Source: Uranotaenia lowii (Eukaryota; Arthropoda; Insecta; Diptera; Culicidae). From it: 64,000 nucleotides of DNA. Both the position numbers and the translations under genes were made by a program. The stretch is taken from assembly GCF_029784155.1 (NCBI RefSeq), contig NC_073692.1, positions 66,845,888 through 66,909,887 on the forward strand, in the 5' to 3' direction. The notes below the pieces were generated by a model. It was given only the letters and a program-made list of their open reading frames with translations. It did no database searches and was not told the DNA's origin. How positions within the stretch are numbered: position 1 is the first letter of the stretch; every line of letters starts with the position of its first letter. Positions 12,621-23,906 of the stretch are shown piece by piece.

Positions 12621-12945
12621 AATTTCCTTTGAATACTTTATCCTATATAGTTTTTTCACATTTTTCACTTTTTTCTATGATAGTTCCTTGTGTTTCTTAC
12701 TCTTACGACTCGCTCAACGTTGCAGCATTATTCTGTTGTTTAACGAATCTTGAATTTAGTTGAATATATTTTTTCTCATCAGTTCCAGGTTCGGTATTAT
12801 TTTATTACTCGCTTATATGTTTCATTTTTTAATTTAAGCAATTTTCATTTCATATAATTAACTCATCCTACCATATTTCTTCATACTGGGTAATTGATAA
12901 ACTGCTTGATTTTTAAGCTTATTAGATGAAAATTATTTTGGCGTA
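12621..12945. other. No gene recognised
   Basis: AT-rich sequence between the tandem repeat and the next MITE. Nothing identifiable. Confidence 0.45.
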
Positions 12946-14079
12946 GGGGAGATAAGGGCATAACAAACACCCGGGACATAATAAGCACTTCTCATTTCTA
13001 CAAAAGTACTACCTACAGTATTAATTTTCCACCAAAAAAGAAACATCATTGTCATCTTTACTGAAACAATCAAATATAACCAGCTAGGTTCTCAAGTGAC
13101 GAAAATATAATAATTTTTGAGCATCACGAAATAAGCTTTTATGACCTTTAAATCATCTTGATATAAAATGTACGCTCTGCAACATGATTGCAACATTGTT
13201 TCTCAATTTTCACCATCATTAAATTTTTGATTTTTAACTTTAATCAATTTTAAAACGCGTGAAGTAAAACTTAAATTTGTTGACTCGGGGTGAACAAAGC
13301 ATTATTAATCAGGGCACGATGAGCGTTTTCTGCCGTATAATCTAGCAGCAAATTCAACTCGATGAAGTCAACTGAATAATAGAGCTACAGCTTGACATGT
13401 TTCATCTGATGGCTTGACCTATTGGTAAGGTGTCGGAGAGGTAATCAAAAGACTCGAGTTCGATTACTGTTCGAGGTGAGTTTTTTTTAATACCCTTCAT
13501 TATTTATTTTTTTTGTTACATTATACGGCTAGAAACAAAGCACCAGGAACATAATGTATGAGCGTGTGTGAATTGTTTGAATTTTACAAATAGACCTTGA
13601 TTATTTTGTTATTGCTTTGTTTGATGAATCCTTGCCTCACCGTTCGGTGCAAAATGCATCGATCATAAATGGTAAATGAAAAAAAAATCACCTCGACCAG
13701 GAATCAAGCTCGAGTCTACTGATTACCTCTCTGACACCTTACCAATAGGCCAATTCGTCAGTTTCAGTTGACTTCATCGAGTCGAATTCGCTGCTAGATT
13801 CCCCGGCAGAAAACGCTTATTGTGCCCCGATCGATGGTTCTTATACTGCCCCAGGGGGGGGGGGGGGGTCTCATTAAGCCCCTACAGTGTCTGGTTTTCA
13901 GCTTTCGGCAACAAATTTTAAAATGCATTTTTTATCTACTTTTCCAAGGTTCAGCCAATTAGGCAATAGACTATTTGAGCGTCTGAACACGAAACAATGA
14001 TGATATTCACATATTGTAGCTGTTCTCTATGGTTGAACAAGCGTTTTCCTTAAGGTGGCCATTACGCCCTTTTATCCCC
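12946..14079 (+). mobile_element. MITE family A/B, copy A (1,134 bp)
   Basis: The left end GGGGAGATAAGGGCATAA and the inverse of the right end (GGGGATAAAAGGGCGTAA) form imperfect terminal inverted repeats, with TA on each side (12944-12945 and 14080-14081). Internal blocks, including TAGGTTCTCAAGTGACGAAA, TCATCATTAAATTTTTGA, GCCGTATAATCTAGCAGC and GCCCCTACAGT, are shared in order with 23907-25890. No ORF is encoded. An inverted repeat with tRNA-like boxes sits in the middle, and a run of G lies at about 13854-13868. Confidence 0.83.
13317..13838. repeat. Inverted repeat with tRNA-like pol III boxes in both arms
   Basis: Arm 1 (13317-13485) and arm 2 (13685-13838, reversed) are similar over about 150 bp. 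Each arm contains an A-box-like TGGCCTATTGG (arm 1: TTGACCTATTGG near 13413), a B-box-like GAGTTCGATTAC about 41 bases later (near 13455), and a T-run shortly after, as in tRNA-derived SINE heads. It cannot fold as a complete tRNA that I can see. The matching place in copy B (24330-24500) keeps the inverted outer arms but has lost the box-bearing centre. Confidence 0.6.
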
Positions 14080-14339
14080 TAAATCGTTAATCACATTTGT
14101 TTACCTTTTATGATTAATTTTTTTTTAAGTATTTCTCGTTGTTCTAGAAATCACCCAGCTTACGGGCTATCGAGGAAACAATACACATTGCGGACTTACT
14201 CGCCTTCTCGCCGACTGACTGACACGCTCGAGGCGAATGACCTGATGTCGGCTTAATACATTCACACAGGCACCTGGCCCTGCTGACCCTACAGTGGACA
14301 AGAAAATCAAGGATTACTGCAAACAAATGTGATAAACAA

Positions 14340-14925
14340 ACAAGGTATCTCACCGACTATTGTTATGCGTGCCAAAGAAATGGAATTCAGACGCATCGAA
14401 AAATTCTGCCTGAACCAAAGTTTTAACCTCATTGGAAGAGAAAGAATGTTCCTGCATCAGTGAAAGCCATTTACACTGAAAAATTTGTAAAAAAGGTTAA
14501 GGTGTGGCAAATCATTTGTGAATTCGGTAAAATGTCTTGTCCATTCAAAGCACAGGTGAAATGTATGGCGACATTTAAGTGCTAGAATGTTTAGAAAAAA
14601 AAAATGCTGTCCATAATCAAACTGCATAACAATCCTACAATATTTTGATCTTATCTCGATTCGTGCTGTTACTCTAAGGATGCGTTGAGATGGTATAAAG
14701 TCAACAAGGTTACATGTTTACCGAAAGACATGAACTCACCAATTGTGCAGAAATTCGTCCAATCGAACTTTATGGGTTTGACGAAGTTAAATCTTAAGAA
14801 ACCCATGAAACCAGCGGACAGTGTTGTAAAATTTGAGAAAGATTGGCCTGAAGCGGTAAAAACGGTTGGAGAAAGCACTGTGCAGAAGCTGATGAGTAGT
14901 GTTCATAGCTCTTCTTGAGAAAACT
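14340..14925 (+). pseudogene. Tc1/mariner transposase relic (ITmD37-like)
   Basis: Translation in shifting frames recovers a catalytic-domain order: a K-x-W-Q-I-I-C-E-F-G-K-M segment near 14490-14550, then at 14685-14918 an open stretch with W-Y-K-V-N-K-V-T-C-L-P-K-D-M-N-S-P and a C-terminal E-K-D-W-P-E-A-x-K-T-V-G-E-S-T-V-Q. In mosquito ITmD37E/D elements the P-K-D-M-N-P-P block precedes the third catalytic acidic residue. That residue's neighbourhood is deleted here, and there are several stops upstream. It is a dead copy. Confidence 0.7.
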
Positions 14926-15139
14926 AACGCTTAAATATTAGATATATAATTTGACGTTGAAAGCGTTATTTTTTAAAACATCAATAATTTTAAACAATAG
15001 CTTTCCTTATGTTGAATCAGGAACGCTAATTATTTCTTTTTCTCTCCATAAAAAGGAATAAAATGTTCTTTCTACCTTGGAAGGCATATTGTTTATTCAT
15101 CAAATACTTCCATCTTATATGTACACTACTGAATTACTT

Positions 15140-15640
15140 ACAAAATGGTCCCACGTCGATTCTCCGGCGCATAGGGCCGTGGTAAAAGACCTCCACTGTT
15201 GACGACCCGAAGCCGTCTTTTCTTGGTCCGAGTCAAGATTCTCGTCGACAGTTCGGATTTCGGCGGCTAGGCTTCGCCGCCACGAGTTTCTGGGTTCTCA
15301 TCTCGTTCTCATGTCTTCGCAGCGTGTGCACAGTCCATCTACACTTACATTCTCGAATCTCGATTTCTAGCGTTTTTTAATGACACCGGCGATGTTTCTG
15401 AGACTCGATGTTTTTCTTGGTACCACCATCAGGCGTTATCTGGCTACCAAGATACTGGTAGCACTTCACTTTCTCAACTTGTTACCCAGCTACCACGAAG
15501 TTGGGAGGATTTACTGTGTTGATTTCCATCGACTAGGTCTTTTCCAAATTGATTTTGAGACCTGCTGCCTTGGAGCTTTCGGTAAGATCGTCGAGTTTGT
15601 TACACTTTACCCTTTGAACTTCTCGAATCTCTTATAAAAA
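15140..15640 (-). pseudogene. RTE-like LINE ORF2 fragment, internally deleted
   Basis: On the minus strand the frames give K-L-D-D-L-T-E-S-S-K-A-A-G-L-K-I-N, then P-P-N-F-V-V-A-G, Y-Q-Y-L-G-S-Q-I-T-P-D-G-G-T, and after a deletion R-E-C-K-C-R-W-T-V-H-T-L-R-R, ending near GSSTVEVFYHGPMRRR. This is the post-RT region through the C-terminus of RTE-type ORF2. The stretch between the YLGS block and the W-x-x-H-T-L-R-R block is missing, and several stops are present. Confidence 0.75.
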
Positions 15641-15699
15641 TTCTTTAATATTTAATTATTTATTAAAGACTCACACTAATTGCGGTATTTGAGTTATTT

Positions 15700-16770
15700 T
15701 TCCTTTCAAAGCTCAGTTGATTCTCTAGCGTCGATGGTGGTGCAGCAATTCAGGTATCTAAACCCTGGCGATTCTAACCGACATAAGTCACCGACGACGA
15801 CCAAACGGCCATAGGCCAACGCCATCAATTGCGCACAATTTCCGTTTGCAATCCACCTGGTGGTGCGTCATTCGGCCGTATGCTAAAAGATGTTTTATTG
15901 GTCAAAGTCATGCTCGATAAATAAATTCGATCCATTTTGCCATTATACATTTCCCGACCTGAGCGCTGCACCAGATGCATCGATCTTGCCCAGAATGGTC
16001 CCTAGCGAGATGCAATACCCCGCCAACCACCAAGAAAGGGCAAAACCGGGATGGTGGTAAGGTGAGTGAAAATCAAGATCTTTAAACTTGCGGGCGGCCT
16101 TTAAAAGGCAAAGAACGATCCTCACGATCTTGCCCATTTCCCGCTCAATTTCTCTCGCCACGACCGCGCGGAATCTCTTTCTCTCCCGATTCGATCGGCC
16201 GCGATCGGAAGAACGATCAAAATAACTCAATCATCGCATAATTACGCTTAATTTATTAAGTTTCTGCTCAATTATCCGATGCTTTGAATTCTTGGCACGC
16301 CACGTTTTTGGCCGCGCTCGAGTTTGGCCGTTGGCAAAGTTTCGATCGAGGATTGTTGAGGGCAACGATGAACTGAACAGGAAACTGGAAGAAGGAATCG
16401 TCTTCGTCTGCGACCTGTTGCAGCTCTATACGGTTTGTTCCGGGGCCTGGGAATCGGTTTCGATAATTGAGCAAATAAAAACTGTTTCCATGAGCAATCA
16501 CGTGAATGCTTGGATTTTGTTGTTGTTGTTTTGGAGAACGGCGCGAAGGAAAACGTAAAACCATCGAAGATCGGTTAAAATTGCGATCGTTCTCACACAA
16601 GTGCATCTCATCCGTTCGATACGGTTCAATTGTTTGGACCTCGAAGGTCGAAAAACGAAGGAAGACCCGCAGGAATCCTGCGAAGGAAATTTCTGAACGT
16701 TTTGGTAAAAAATCCAACTATAAATGTAATAGTTTTGGGTATAATCTAAAAAAAATCAAGTAAACGTGAT
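15700..16770. other. Higher-complexity unique-looking island; possible host regulatory DNA
   Basis: Composition is close to balanced, with no internal repeat, no TE similarity that I can see and no convincing ORF. The open frame at 16268-16717 on the minus strand overlaps open frames on the plus strand and has no domain. It contrasts with the AT-rich DNA on both sides. It may be conserved non-coding sequence, but only a cross-species alignment can show that. Confidence 0.35.
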
Positions 16771-17982
16771 TTCTTAAATTTAAAACTATTAAAAAAATTT
16801 ACAATTTTTTCAAACTTTTGTTACATTTTTTTTTTTAAAGGATGAAAATAAGTTCCACGACCCTTCATCATAAGGCGTGCAACCTGATCTTGATTGATGC
16901 TATCGTAAATTGAATTCCAGACACGTCAAAGCAAGAGGAACCTGTCGTCCAGTTTGGACCGAGCAAGTCGATGCATGCTGCATGGTCAGTGAATGGCCAT
17001 TGAAGGTGGTGCTGAGGTGCAAGTTGACGTGTGTAATGAGACATTGTCAAGATTGACGGCGATGAAGATGCCGATGATGGAGTCTTTACATCCTACACTA
17101 AACGCCAGGCCATTTTGATTTCATTAATTACATGAGGAGTTAATTTTCTGACACGAATTTTTAATGTTGTGTGATAGTTGAAAATCAATTGCACTTTTGA
17201 AACATTAAGTAAAATGTAACAAAACCAAAAGTTTTGTGAAAGCAACGGATTATAAAATGCCCCAAGATAATTGATCCGTTTAAAAAAAAGGTCGGACATT
17301 AGCTATCTTAAAAGCCTTCCGTCGATAAATCGTGGACGCAAGGTTTGATGAGCGTGTCGTCTTAACCCATCTATGTATAAGACAAATTTCTAAAAAAGTT
17401 TTGGTTTTTAGGTTCGAAAATCAAAAAATGAACAAATTTTTGACGGTTGCCATGTAAAGAGAAGAGTACGCATCATTCAAGCCCTTTGTCCTCAATTGGG
17501 TTGTCAAGACTCAGACCAAACCACCAAATAACTGTGTTTGGGGCCCACGGAAGCAGATTACGACATTTCAAGGTTTCAAAACTCGAACACTGGGAGTTAA
17601 AATTTGGAATTTATGTTCAATGTTGCAAAGGAAATTCCAGTTTTAATCTTATCAAAACCCATGTTTACTAAAGATACCAGTTATGCATATATCAAACATA
17701 AAGAAAGGATACACAGGAGATATTTGCATAAATCTGATTACCCGAATCTTTATCGGTCAATCGATTTGCATGCACAGGTATTCCCGTTGCGTTATCGAAC
17801 TGTTCGTGAACTTTTATCTTTCCATTTCAAGATGGTCATTGACTTTCCAAGAATTTCAGCATTCACCAAAAATGTGATGCAATCAGCACAAACAAACCAT
17901 TTATTTCTCTTTAATCGATGGTGACGCATCGGAAAAAACGTTGACAATCTCCAGTCCATATCCCACATTTATCAACCGAAGA
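16771..17982. other. No gene recognised
   Basis: A mixed-composition segment (16850-17090) and AT-rich sequence. Overlapping open frames at 17447-17924 in two phases have no recognisable motif, and I cannot assign them to a TE. Confidence 0.4.
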
Positions 17983-17985
17983 TTA

Positions 17986-19801
17986 CACTAGTTTACAGCA
18001 TTTTTGAACTCAGTAAACTGAAGGTCATTTCCAATGTGAAATCGGGCGCTGAATCCGAAAATGAAATTCAAAAAAATCTCAGTAGAACCGTTTTTGAGTT
18101 ATGCTCCAAATATGAAATTTCGAAAAAATTAAAAAAGTTCTTGTGCTTAGATTAAAATATCTCGGACGGCATAACAGTAATTTGAAATCCCTCTTTTGCA
18201 TATTGAAGGTGAATATGTTTTCTATCGATCATCTGAACATTGTTTTTGCGTTTGACCAACAGTATTGTTGATATTAGTGACTTTATGAGAAAAAAAATAA
18301 TAAAAAACGCATTTTTTTAGAGAAAATTTTGTTTCAACGAAAGTTTTAGACTCGATGGTAACATTAAAAAAATCTGATTTTCTTTTGCGCTTAAATGTCA
18401 ATTTAAAACAAAGATTTCAAGTGGTTATTTATCAAAATCGGTTGAAAATTGAAGAAGTTATGGCTACTTTACCATAACTGAAATTTTTGGAGTTTTTAAT
18501 AATTTAACGAACCGCAGTACACTTATCATAGTATAGGAAGAATGAAACATGATAAATCTCACTCTCTCCAAGTCAAAATTATTTATTAGCTTACCAGAAG
18601 GTCACATGCCAAGTTTCAGGAAGATCTGACCATAGGGAGGGGTTGCTTAAGTCTCGAATGTGAATTAAATTTTGAGGTATTTTGCCCGGAAGAAACGAAA
18701 AATACTGGTTTTTCATCAATATCTTTTTTCATCACTAGCTGATTGTTTTTTATGGTTGATTTTCTTAAAGCCTAAGTTGCGACAAATATTTTACTCGAAG
18801 ACTGTAACTCGATTGGATTTGAAACAGAAAAGTTATTGCGGTTCAAAGATTGTATTTTGGTCGAAAATTGTCGTATTAAACGCAATGGGTAAAAAGTACT
18901 CATTGCGAGTTGGACAAAATTTGCGGCCTTTGAACCGCAATAACTTTTCTGTTTCAAATCCAATCGAGTTACAGTCTTCGGGTGAAATATTTGTCGAAAC
19001 TTAGGCTTTAAGAAAATCAACCATAAAAAACAATCAGCTAGTGATGAAAAAAGTTATTGATGAAAAACCAGTATTTTTCGTTCCTTCCGGGCAAAATACC
19101 TCAAAATGATATTCACGTTTGAGACTTAAGCAACCCCTCCCTATGGTCAGATCTTCCTGAAACTTGGCAGGTGACCTTCTGGTAAGCTAATAAATAATTT
19201 TGACTTGAAGCGAGTGAGATTTATCATGTTTCATTCTTCCTATACTATGATAAGTGTTCTGCGGTTCGTTAAATTATTAAAAACTCCAAAAATCTCAGTT
19301 ATGGTAAAGTAGCCATAACTTCTTCAATTTTCAACCGATTGTGATAAATAACCACTTGAAATCTTTGTTTTAAATTGGCATTTAAGCGCAAAAGAAAATC
19401 TGATTTTTTAAATGTTACCATCGAGTCTAAAACTTTCGTTGAAACAAAATTTTCTCTAAAAAAATGCGTTTTTTATTATTTTTTTTTCTCATAAAGTCAC
19501 TAATATTAGCAATACTGTTGGTCAAAAACAAAAACAATGTTCAGATGATCGATAGAAAACATATTCATCTTCAATATGCAAAAGAGGGATTTCAAATTAC
19601 TGGTATGCCGTCCGAGATATTTTAATCTAAGTACAAGACCTTTTTTAATTTTTTCGAAATTTCATATTTGGAGCATAACTCAAAAACGGTTCTACTGAGA
19701 TTTTTTTGAATTTCATTTTCGGATTCAGCGCCCGATTTTACATTAAAAATGTTGGTCAGCTAATCAAGTTCACGATTTTTTGAAAATTTTGTAAACTAGT
19801 G
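17986..19801. mobile_element. Palindromic CACTA-type foldback element (1,816 bp)
   Basis: The element begins CACTAGTTTACA and ends with its inverse, flanked by TTA at 17983-17985 and 19802-19804. CACTA termini with 3-bp duplications are the mark of the CACTA superfamily. The two arms, about 0.85 kb each, are nearly identical inverted copies apart from the outermost ~70 bp. They meet at about 18849 and 18927 around a short spacer with its own small hairpin. No transposase is encoded; the mirrored ORFs near 18672-19020 are by-products of the symmetry. Confidence 0.9.
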
Positions 19802-19804
19802 TTA

Positions 19805-21456
19805 TCGTCACATTTGTTTTCCTACAAACCCAAAACAGCATAAATGAATATTCATTGGCCATGCATGTTTGAACATTGTTATTTCAATATAATTGAATCA
19901 ACATTAGCCCTACACTCATTAATAAATCGAGCCCATTTCCTCTCTCATCTGATTCCACGTTGTTTTTCGAACCACATCTGGAGCTTGCCATCTGGACACG
20001 AGCCAAAGTACATTCCTGTTCTACATCGGTAGAACACGGGTCAATCCTTCCCCTTTCTAAGCTTATTTGAGGTTAAGCTTAAAAATGACCTGCTTTTAGC
20101 CGGGTTTGCCCGAATATTAAAATTAAAATTTCGGAAAAATTCATTTTATTTTTAAGTAAAAAAACAAATGGTGTGATTTCTTTTTCTATTTATTATTCCA
20201 AAACAAAATTTTTCGAGCATGTTTCATAAAAAAAAAAAAATCTTGAAAGATTTTCTAGAAGCATAAAAAACGATAAAAATCTACTGATGAAATTTGATGA
20301 AAATAAAAAAAATCTAGTTTTTTTTCCTTCATAATCAACACAGTAATTTTTGTGGTATGACCAAATTTGCCTGGATTTTGCCGGGTTTTTAGATAAAATA
20401 GCCCAGATTTGTCTGGAATTATTTTCTTTTTGAATACTTTGTATGTTTAAAATTTTTTGAATTATATAACTATGACCATGACTATTTCCGTTGTTAATTG
20501 TTGAATAATTAAGTTGATCTGTTTAATTTTTTTAAGCTAAACCTTCTTTCTGGGTCAGAGTCTATTTGCCCCAAACTGAACTAACTGGAAACCATTTTTT
20601 TTCTGATTGAAAAAAGAACCATTCAATGTTCAGATCTTTACTGATATGGGAAACTCTTCAGTCTCTTAGTTTAAGATTATAAAAAAATAGATTTAAAATC
20701 ATCGGTTCTGCGCAAAATATGACTATTAAATAGTAAGGGTTATAAAGCATCGTTTAGTGCAATGTTTAAAGTAAAGTTGAAGCTTAAAATTCTCTCGGAC
20801 GTACGACCATATTAATGAAAACTGCCTATTTGATTATCATAAGTTAATTTATACCATTTTAAAATCATTTGAATGTGTCTATCAGTATTTTAAATATGAG
20901 AACACGAGGTTTCATAATTCCTACATCAAACATAAAGTACTCCTCAAAATTTCATGTTTTCCAATATCTTGCTTCTTTCATATGCTTCATATGCCGTTGT
21001 GTAGAGTGACTTTGGGTTAAAAGAAAAAATGTTTGTTTTTGATATATATCTTCAGTAATATTGAAGATATTGATTTCAAATTTATTCACATCATTGCTGG
21101 CAAATATCTTCATCTTTTAATTTGAAAGTCACTTCTCAGAGTTATTCAGTTTTAACTCAAAAATTCTTGGAAATACTGCATAGATTTTATGAAGAGATTA
21201 ATTATCGTAATTTATGTTTGTATTTAAACTTATCGTCCTTATCAATGAATAGTGGCGTCCTTTTCAGTAAAAACATCTTAAAATTATGAAATTTTATAGA
21301 CAAATAGAGAGTTAGAAAAAATGAAAGATAGTGAAAATGAGCGGGTAGAATTTATTAAACACATTATCATCACACACCAAATTTTTTATCGGCACGGGCC
21401 AACTACTATGAAATGGTAGATACAGATAGAGTTGCATCGACCACCACACAATAAAA
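19805..21456. other. No gene; possible third copy of the CCGGGCAA dispersed repeat
   Basis: 19810-20050 is mixed unique-looking sequence. 20095-20425, between AGCCGGGTTTGCCCG and TTGCCGGGTTTTTAGAT, resembles in reverse the ends of the repeats at 2130 and 35380, but the match is weak. The rest is AT-rich and featureless. Confidence 0.4.
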
Positions 21457-22276
21457 CACTCTGAAGAAATCTATTCTGAATTTTATAAGACACGTCTAAT
21501 GAACCTCATTTTTTAGTCTTAAATAAGTTTTCACATGAATCCTATGAATTTCTTTCATTTTTATATTTTTCGCGACATTGGTAAGTTTATTTAGAAAATT
21601 CTATAATTTTTGTGAATTTTTAAAATATGTTTTAAATACTCATAGATTTTGACTTTTCGAAATTTGTGTCCGCACTTTAGCTTACTGGCTGATCAAAGGC
21701 GTAGGACCGGTAGACCAAAACCGGTAGCGGGTTTTCCCAAAGTTTTTCCGTACATCACCCAACAAATGACGTGTCTGCTGATTCTGTGAGAGAATTTCAA
21801 GTCCCAATACAAGGATAGCGAACAAATAGTCGTTTTTTACTTTGATTTTTTGACAATTCAACCGGAATAAAATTTCTCATAATGGTCACGATTGTAAAAA
21901 AAAATTATTAAAAAGTGATTATATTCAAGATATGGGACTAAAATTATCAATGTCTCGGGAAAAAAAATCCATATTTAAATGACATTTCCTGCTTTTGAAA
22001 ACAATCTTATGAAATTTCAACTGTTTTGACAAAATCATAACATTATCTTATAAAAAACAAAAATTCATCTATAAAAAGATGTTCATCTAGAAGTTGATTT
22101 CAGTCATAAGATAATCTTATTATTGTTATTATTATCTTTATTTTTATTTAAATCATTTTACCATTTATATGGCATTCGTGTCTGTGGGAGATAATCTTAT
22201 GAATTTCATTAATTTTTCTTATAGCGCCAGTTCATAAGAGAATCTTATGGCATACATAATAGATTTTTTCTGAGTG
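21457..22276. mobile_element. Non-autonomous CACTA/CMC-like element (820 bp)
   Basis: The left end CACTCTGAAGAAATCTATTC matches the inverse of the right end CACTCAGAAAAAATCTATTA. Right flank is TA. Both resemble the termini of the 26010-32445 transposon (CACTGAGGAAA.., CCCTGAGGAAAAAATC), and the subterminal AATCTTATG/CATAAGATT motifs are shared. There is no ORF, so it is a plausible deletion derivative or cousin mobilised by the same transposase. Confidence 0.65.
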
Positions 22277-22278
22277 TA

Positions 22279-23906
22279 GGCCAAGCGTGGTTCGCCCTTC
22301 AAGCGGAATCTTGCAGAGCGAACGAGTTAACAAATTTTGTATAGAATTGACATACAAAAACACAAACTAAATATTCTATTTTGGGGAAGATATAAAGACT
22401 CCCGGCGCAAATTGTCAGATAATAAAAAAATCCTCAACATTTAGAATTAAGACTAAGAATCCGAAATTTAAAGAATATTAGTGAAGAACCGAATTCTCCT
22501 TCCATGAAGATACAGTGTGAAAGATCTAGAGTTAAATTCTTTTGATATCAAAAATGAGTCATATCCAAATTTCAGTTTCACTTTTCAATTTTATATCAAG
22601 ATTTGAGGAACAAATTAGAAATGAAATTCAAATAGATTAAAAGTTACAATCACAGCCAAAGAAGGAATTGTAAAATATATTATTGATATTTCAAATGTTT
22701 ATTTCAGTTTGATACCTTAACAATTGTTCAGTTCCTTAAACAAAGATCTCGAATTTACAGAGAAACCATGAAACTCCTCAAGAAACAACACAAGAATTGA
22801 AAATCTTAATGACTTCAATTTCCTTGTTGTACAAACTGGAAGAAGATTAGATTAAAAACTTCTTCATTACTCAATCATTTAAAGAAACTCGCAATCAATC
22901 TAAGAGAATAGTTTTATGATGAAAATAATTTGAAAATTATCAATTGGATAATATATGCTGGTTTTAGGACTTTAACTTCAGTAGAGAAATATTTTAAAAT
23001 AAATTAACTTCTAAAATAAAACCATTAAAACTCGGTTGAATCAGTTAGAAAAGCTTACACATATTAAAATTTCAAATCGAAGACTGATACTGGTTCGGAA
23101 ATATTATAAAGAAACTCACCATGGTGGAATGGATAAAGTTCATCAAATAAATTACTTTTTATTAATTTTTCAATACGTGACTTTTTTAAAATGAAATCTT
23201 TTATTATTAAGTCAGTGATAAAATTACATTTTTATTTGAATAACACAACTAAAAAGGTTTGATGCCATTGTTTTGAGTTTTATGAGAGATATGGCCCATC
23301 AAATTTGAAAAAGAAATTTTTGAAATTGTTGATTCATTTTGAAATGACTTTGTTATTTTCTTCCAAACATTGTTCTCTTGGTGCAAAAATGTTTGTGATT
23401 TATTGAGATTAAATTTTTTTTTTGAATTTACAAATTACAAGAAATAATAGTGATTTTCCAAAAAAATCCTTTTTTTTATAGCTCGCGCATACATTAAAAT
23501 ATCGTGATGAAAGTACCATGGGATGAATTTTTTTAATCCATAAATTTTATATTGCAAATACATAACTCAAAATTTTTATTCGTTTTCGAGAAATTTTTAT
23601 TTTTATAAGTGTTGCTTTAAAATAACACCATGCATTAAAGGGTGAAGATAGAATTTTTTATGTTGATTTTTGAAAAAATGTGAAGAATGTTTAAAATACG
23701 GCAAATATTTAAATGATTGAAAAGTTTGTTCTAAATTGCCTGTTTTTTTTATTTCAATAATACCCAAATATTTGGAAAAAAAATCTAGATCGTTAATTAT
23801 AAAGGCTTTTAATCAATTTAATCAAAAGTGAATCTATCCATAAATTGGATGTTTATAAAATTCCTCACAAATAATGTTAACGCTTTAAGTAAAAGTGATA
23901 TACTTA
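22279..23906. other. AT-rich anonymous DNA
   Basis: Very AT-rich with no long ORF, no clear repeat ends and no RNA gene visible. Confidence 0.5.

Noticed and set aside
13413..13485. Candidate tRNA gene
   Set aside because: A- and B-box-like strings are present but no complete cloverleaf or acceptor stem was found; better as a tRNA-derived repeat.
16268..16717. 149-codon minus-strand ORF
   Set aside because: Overlapping plus-strand frames are equally open and there is no domain or splice context.
18672..19020. Two similar ORFs on opposite strands
   Set aside because: Mirror images caused by the palindrome.
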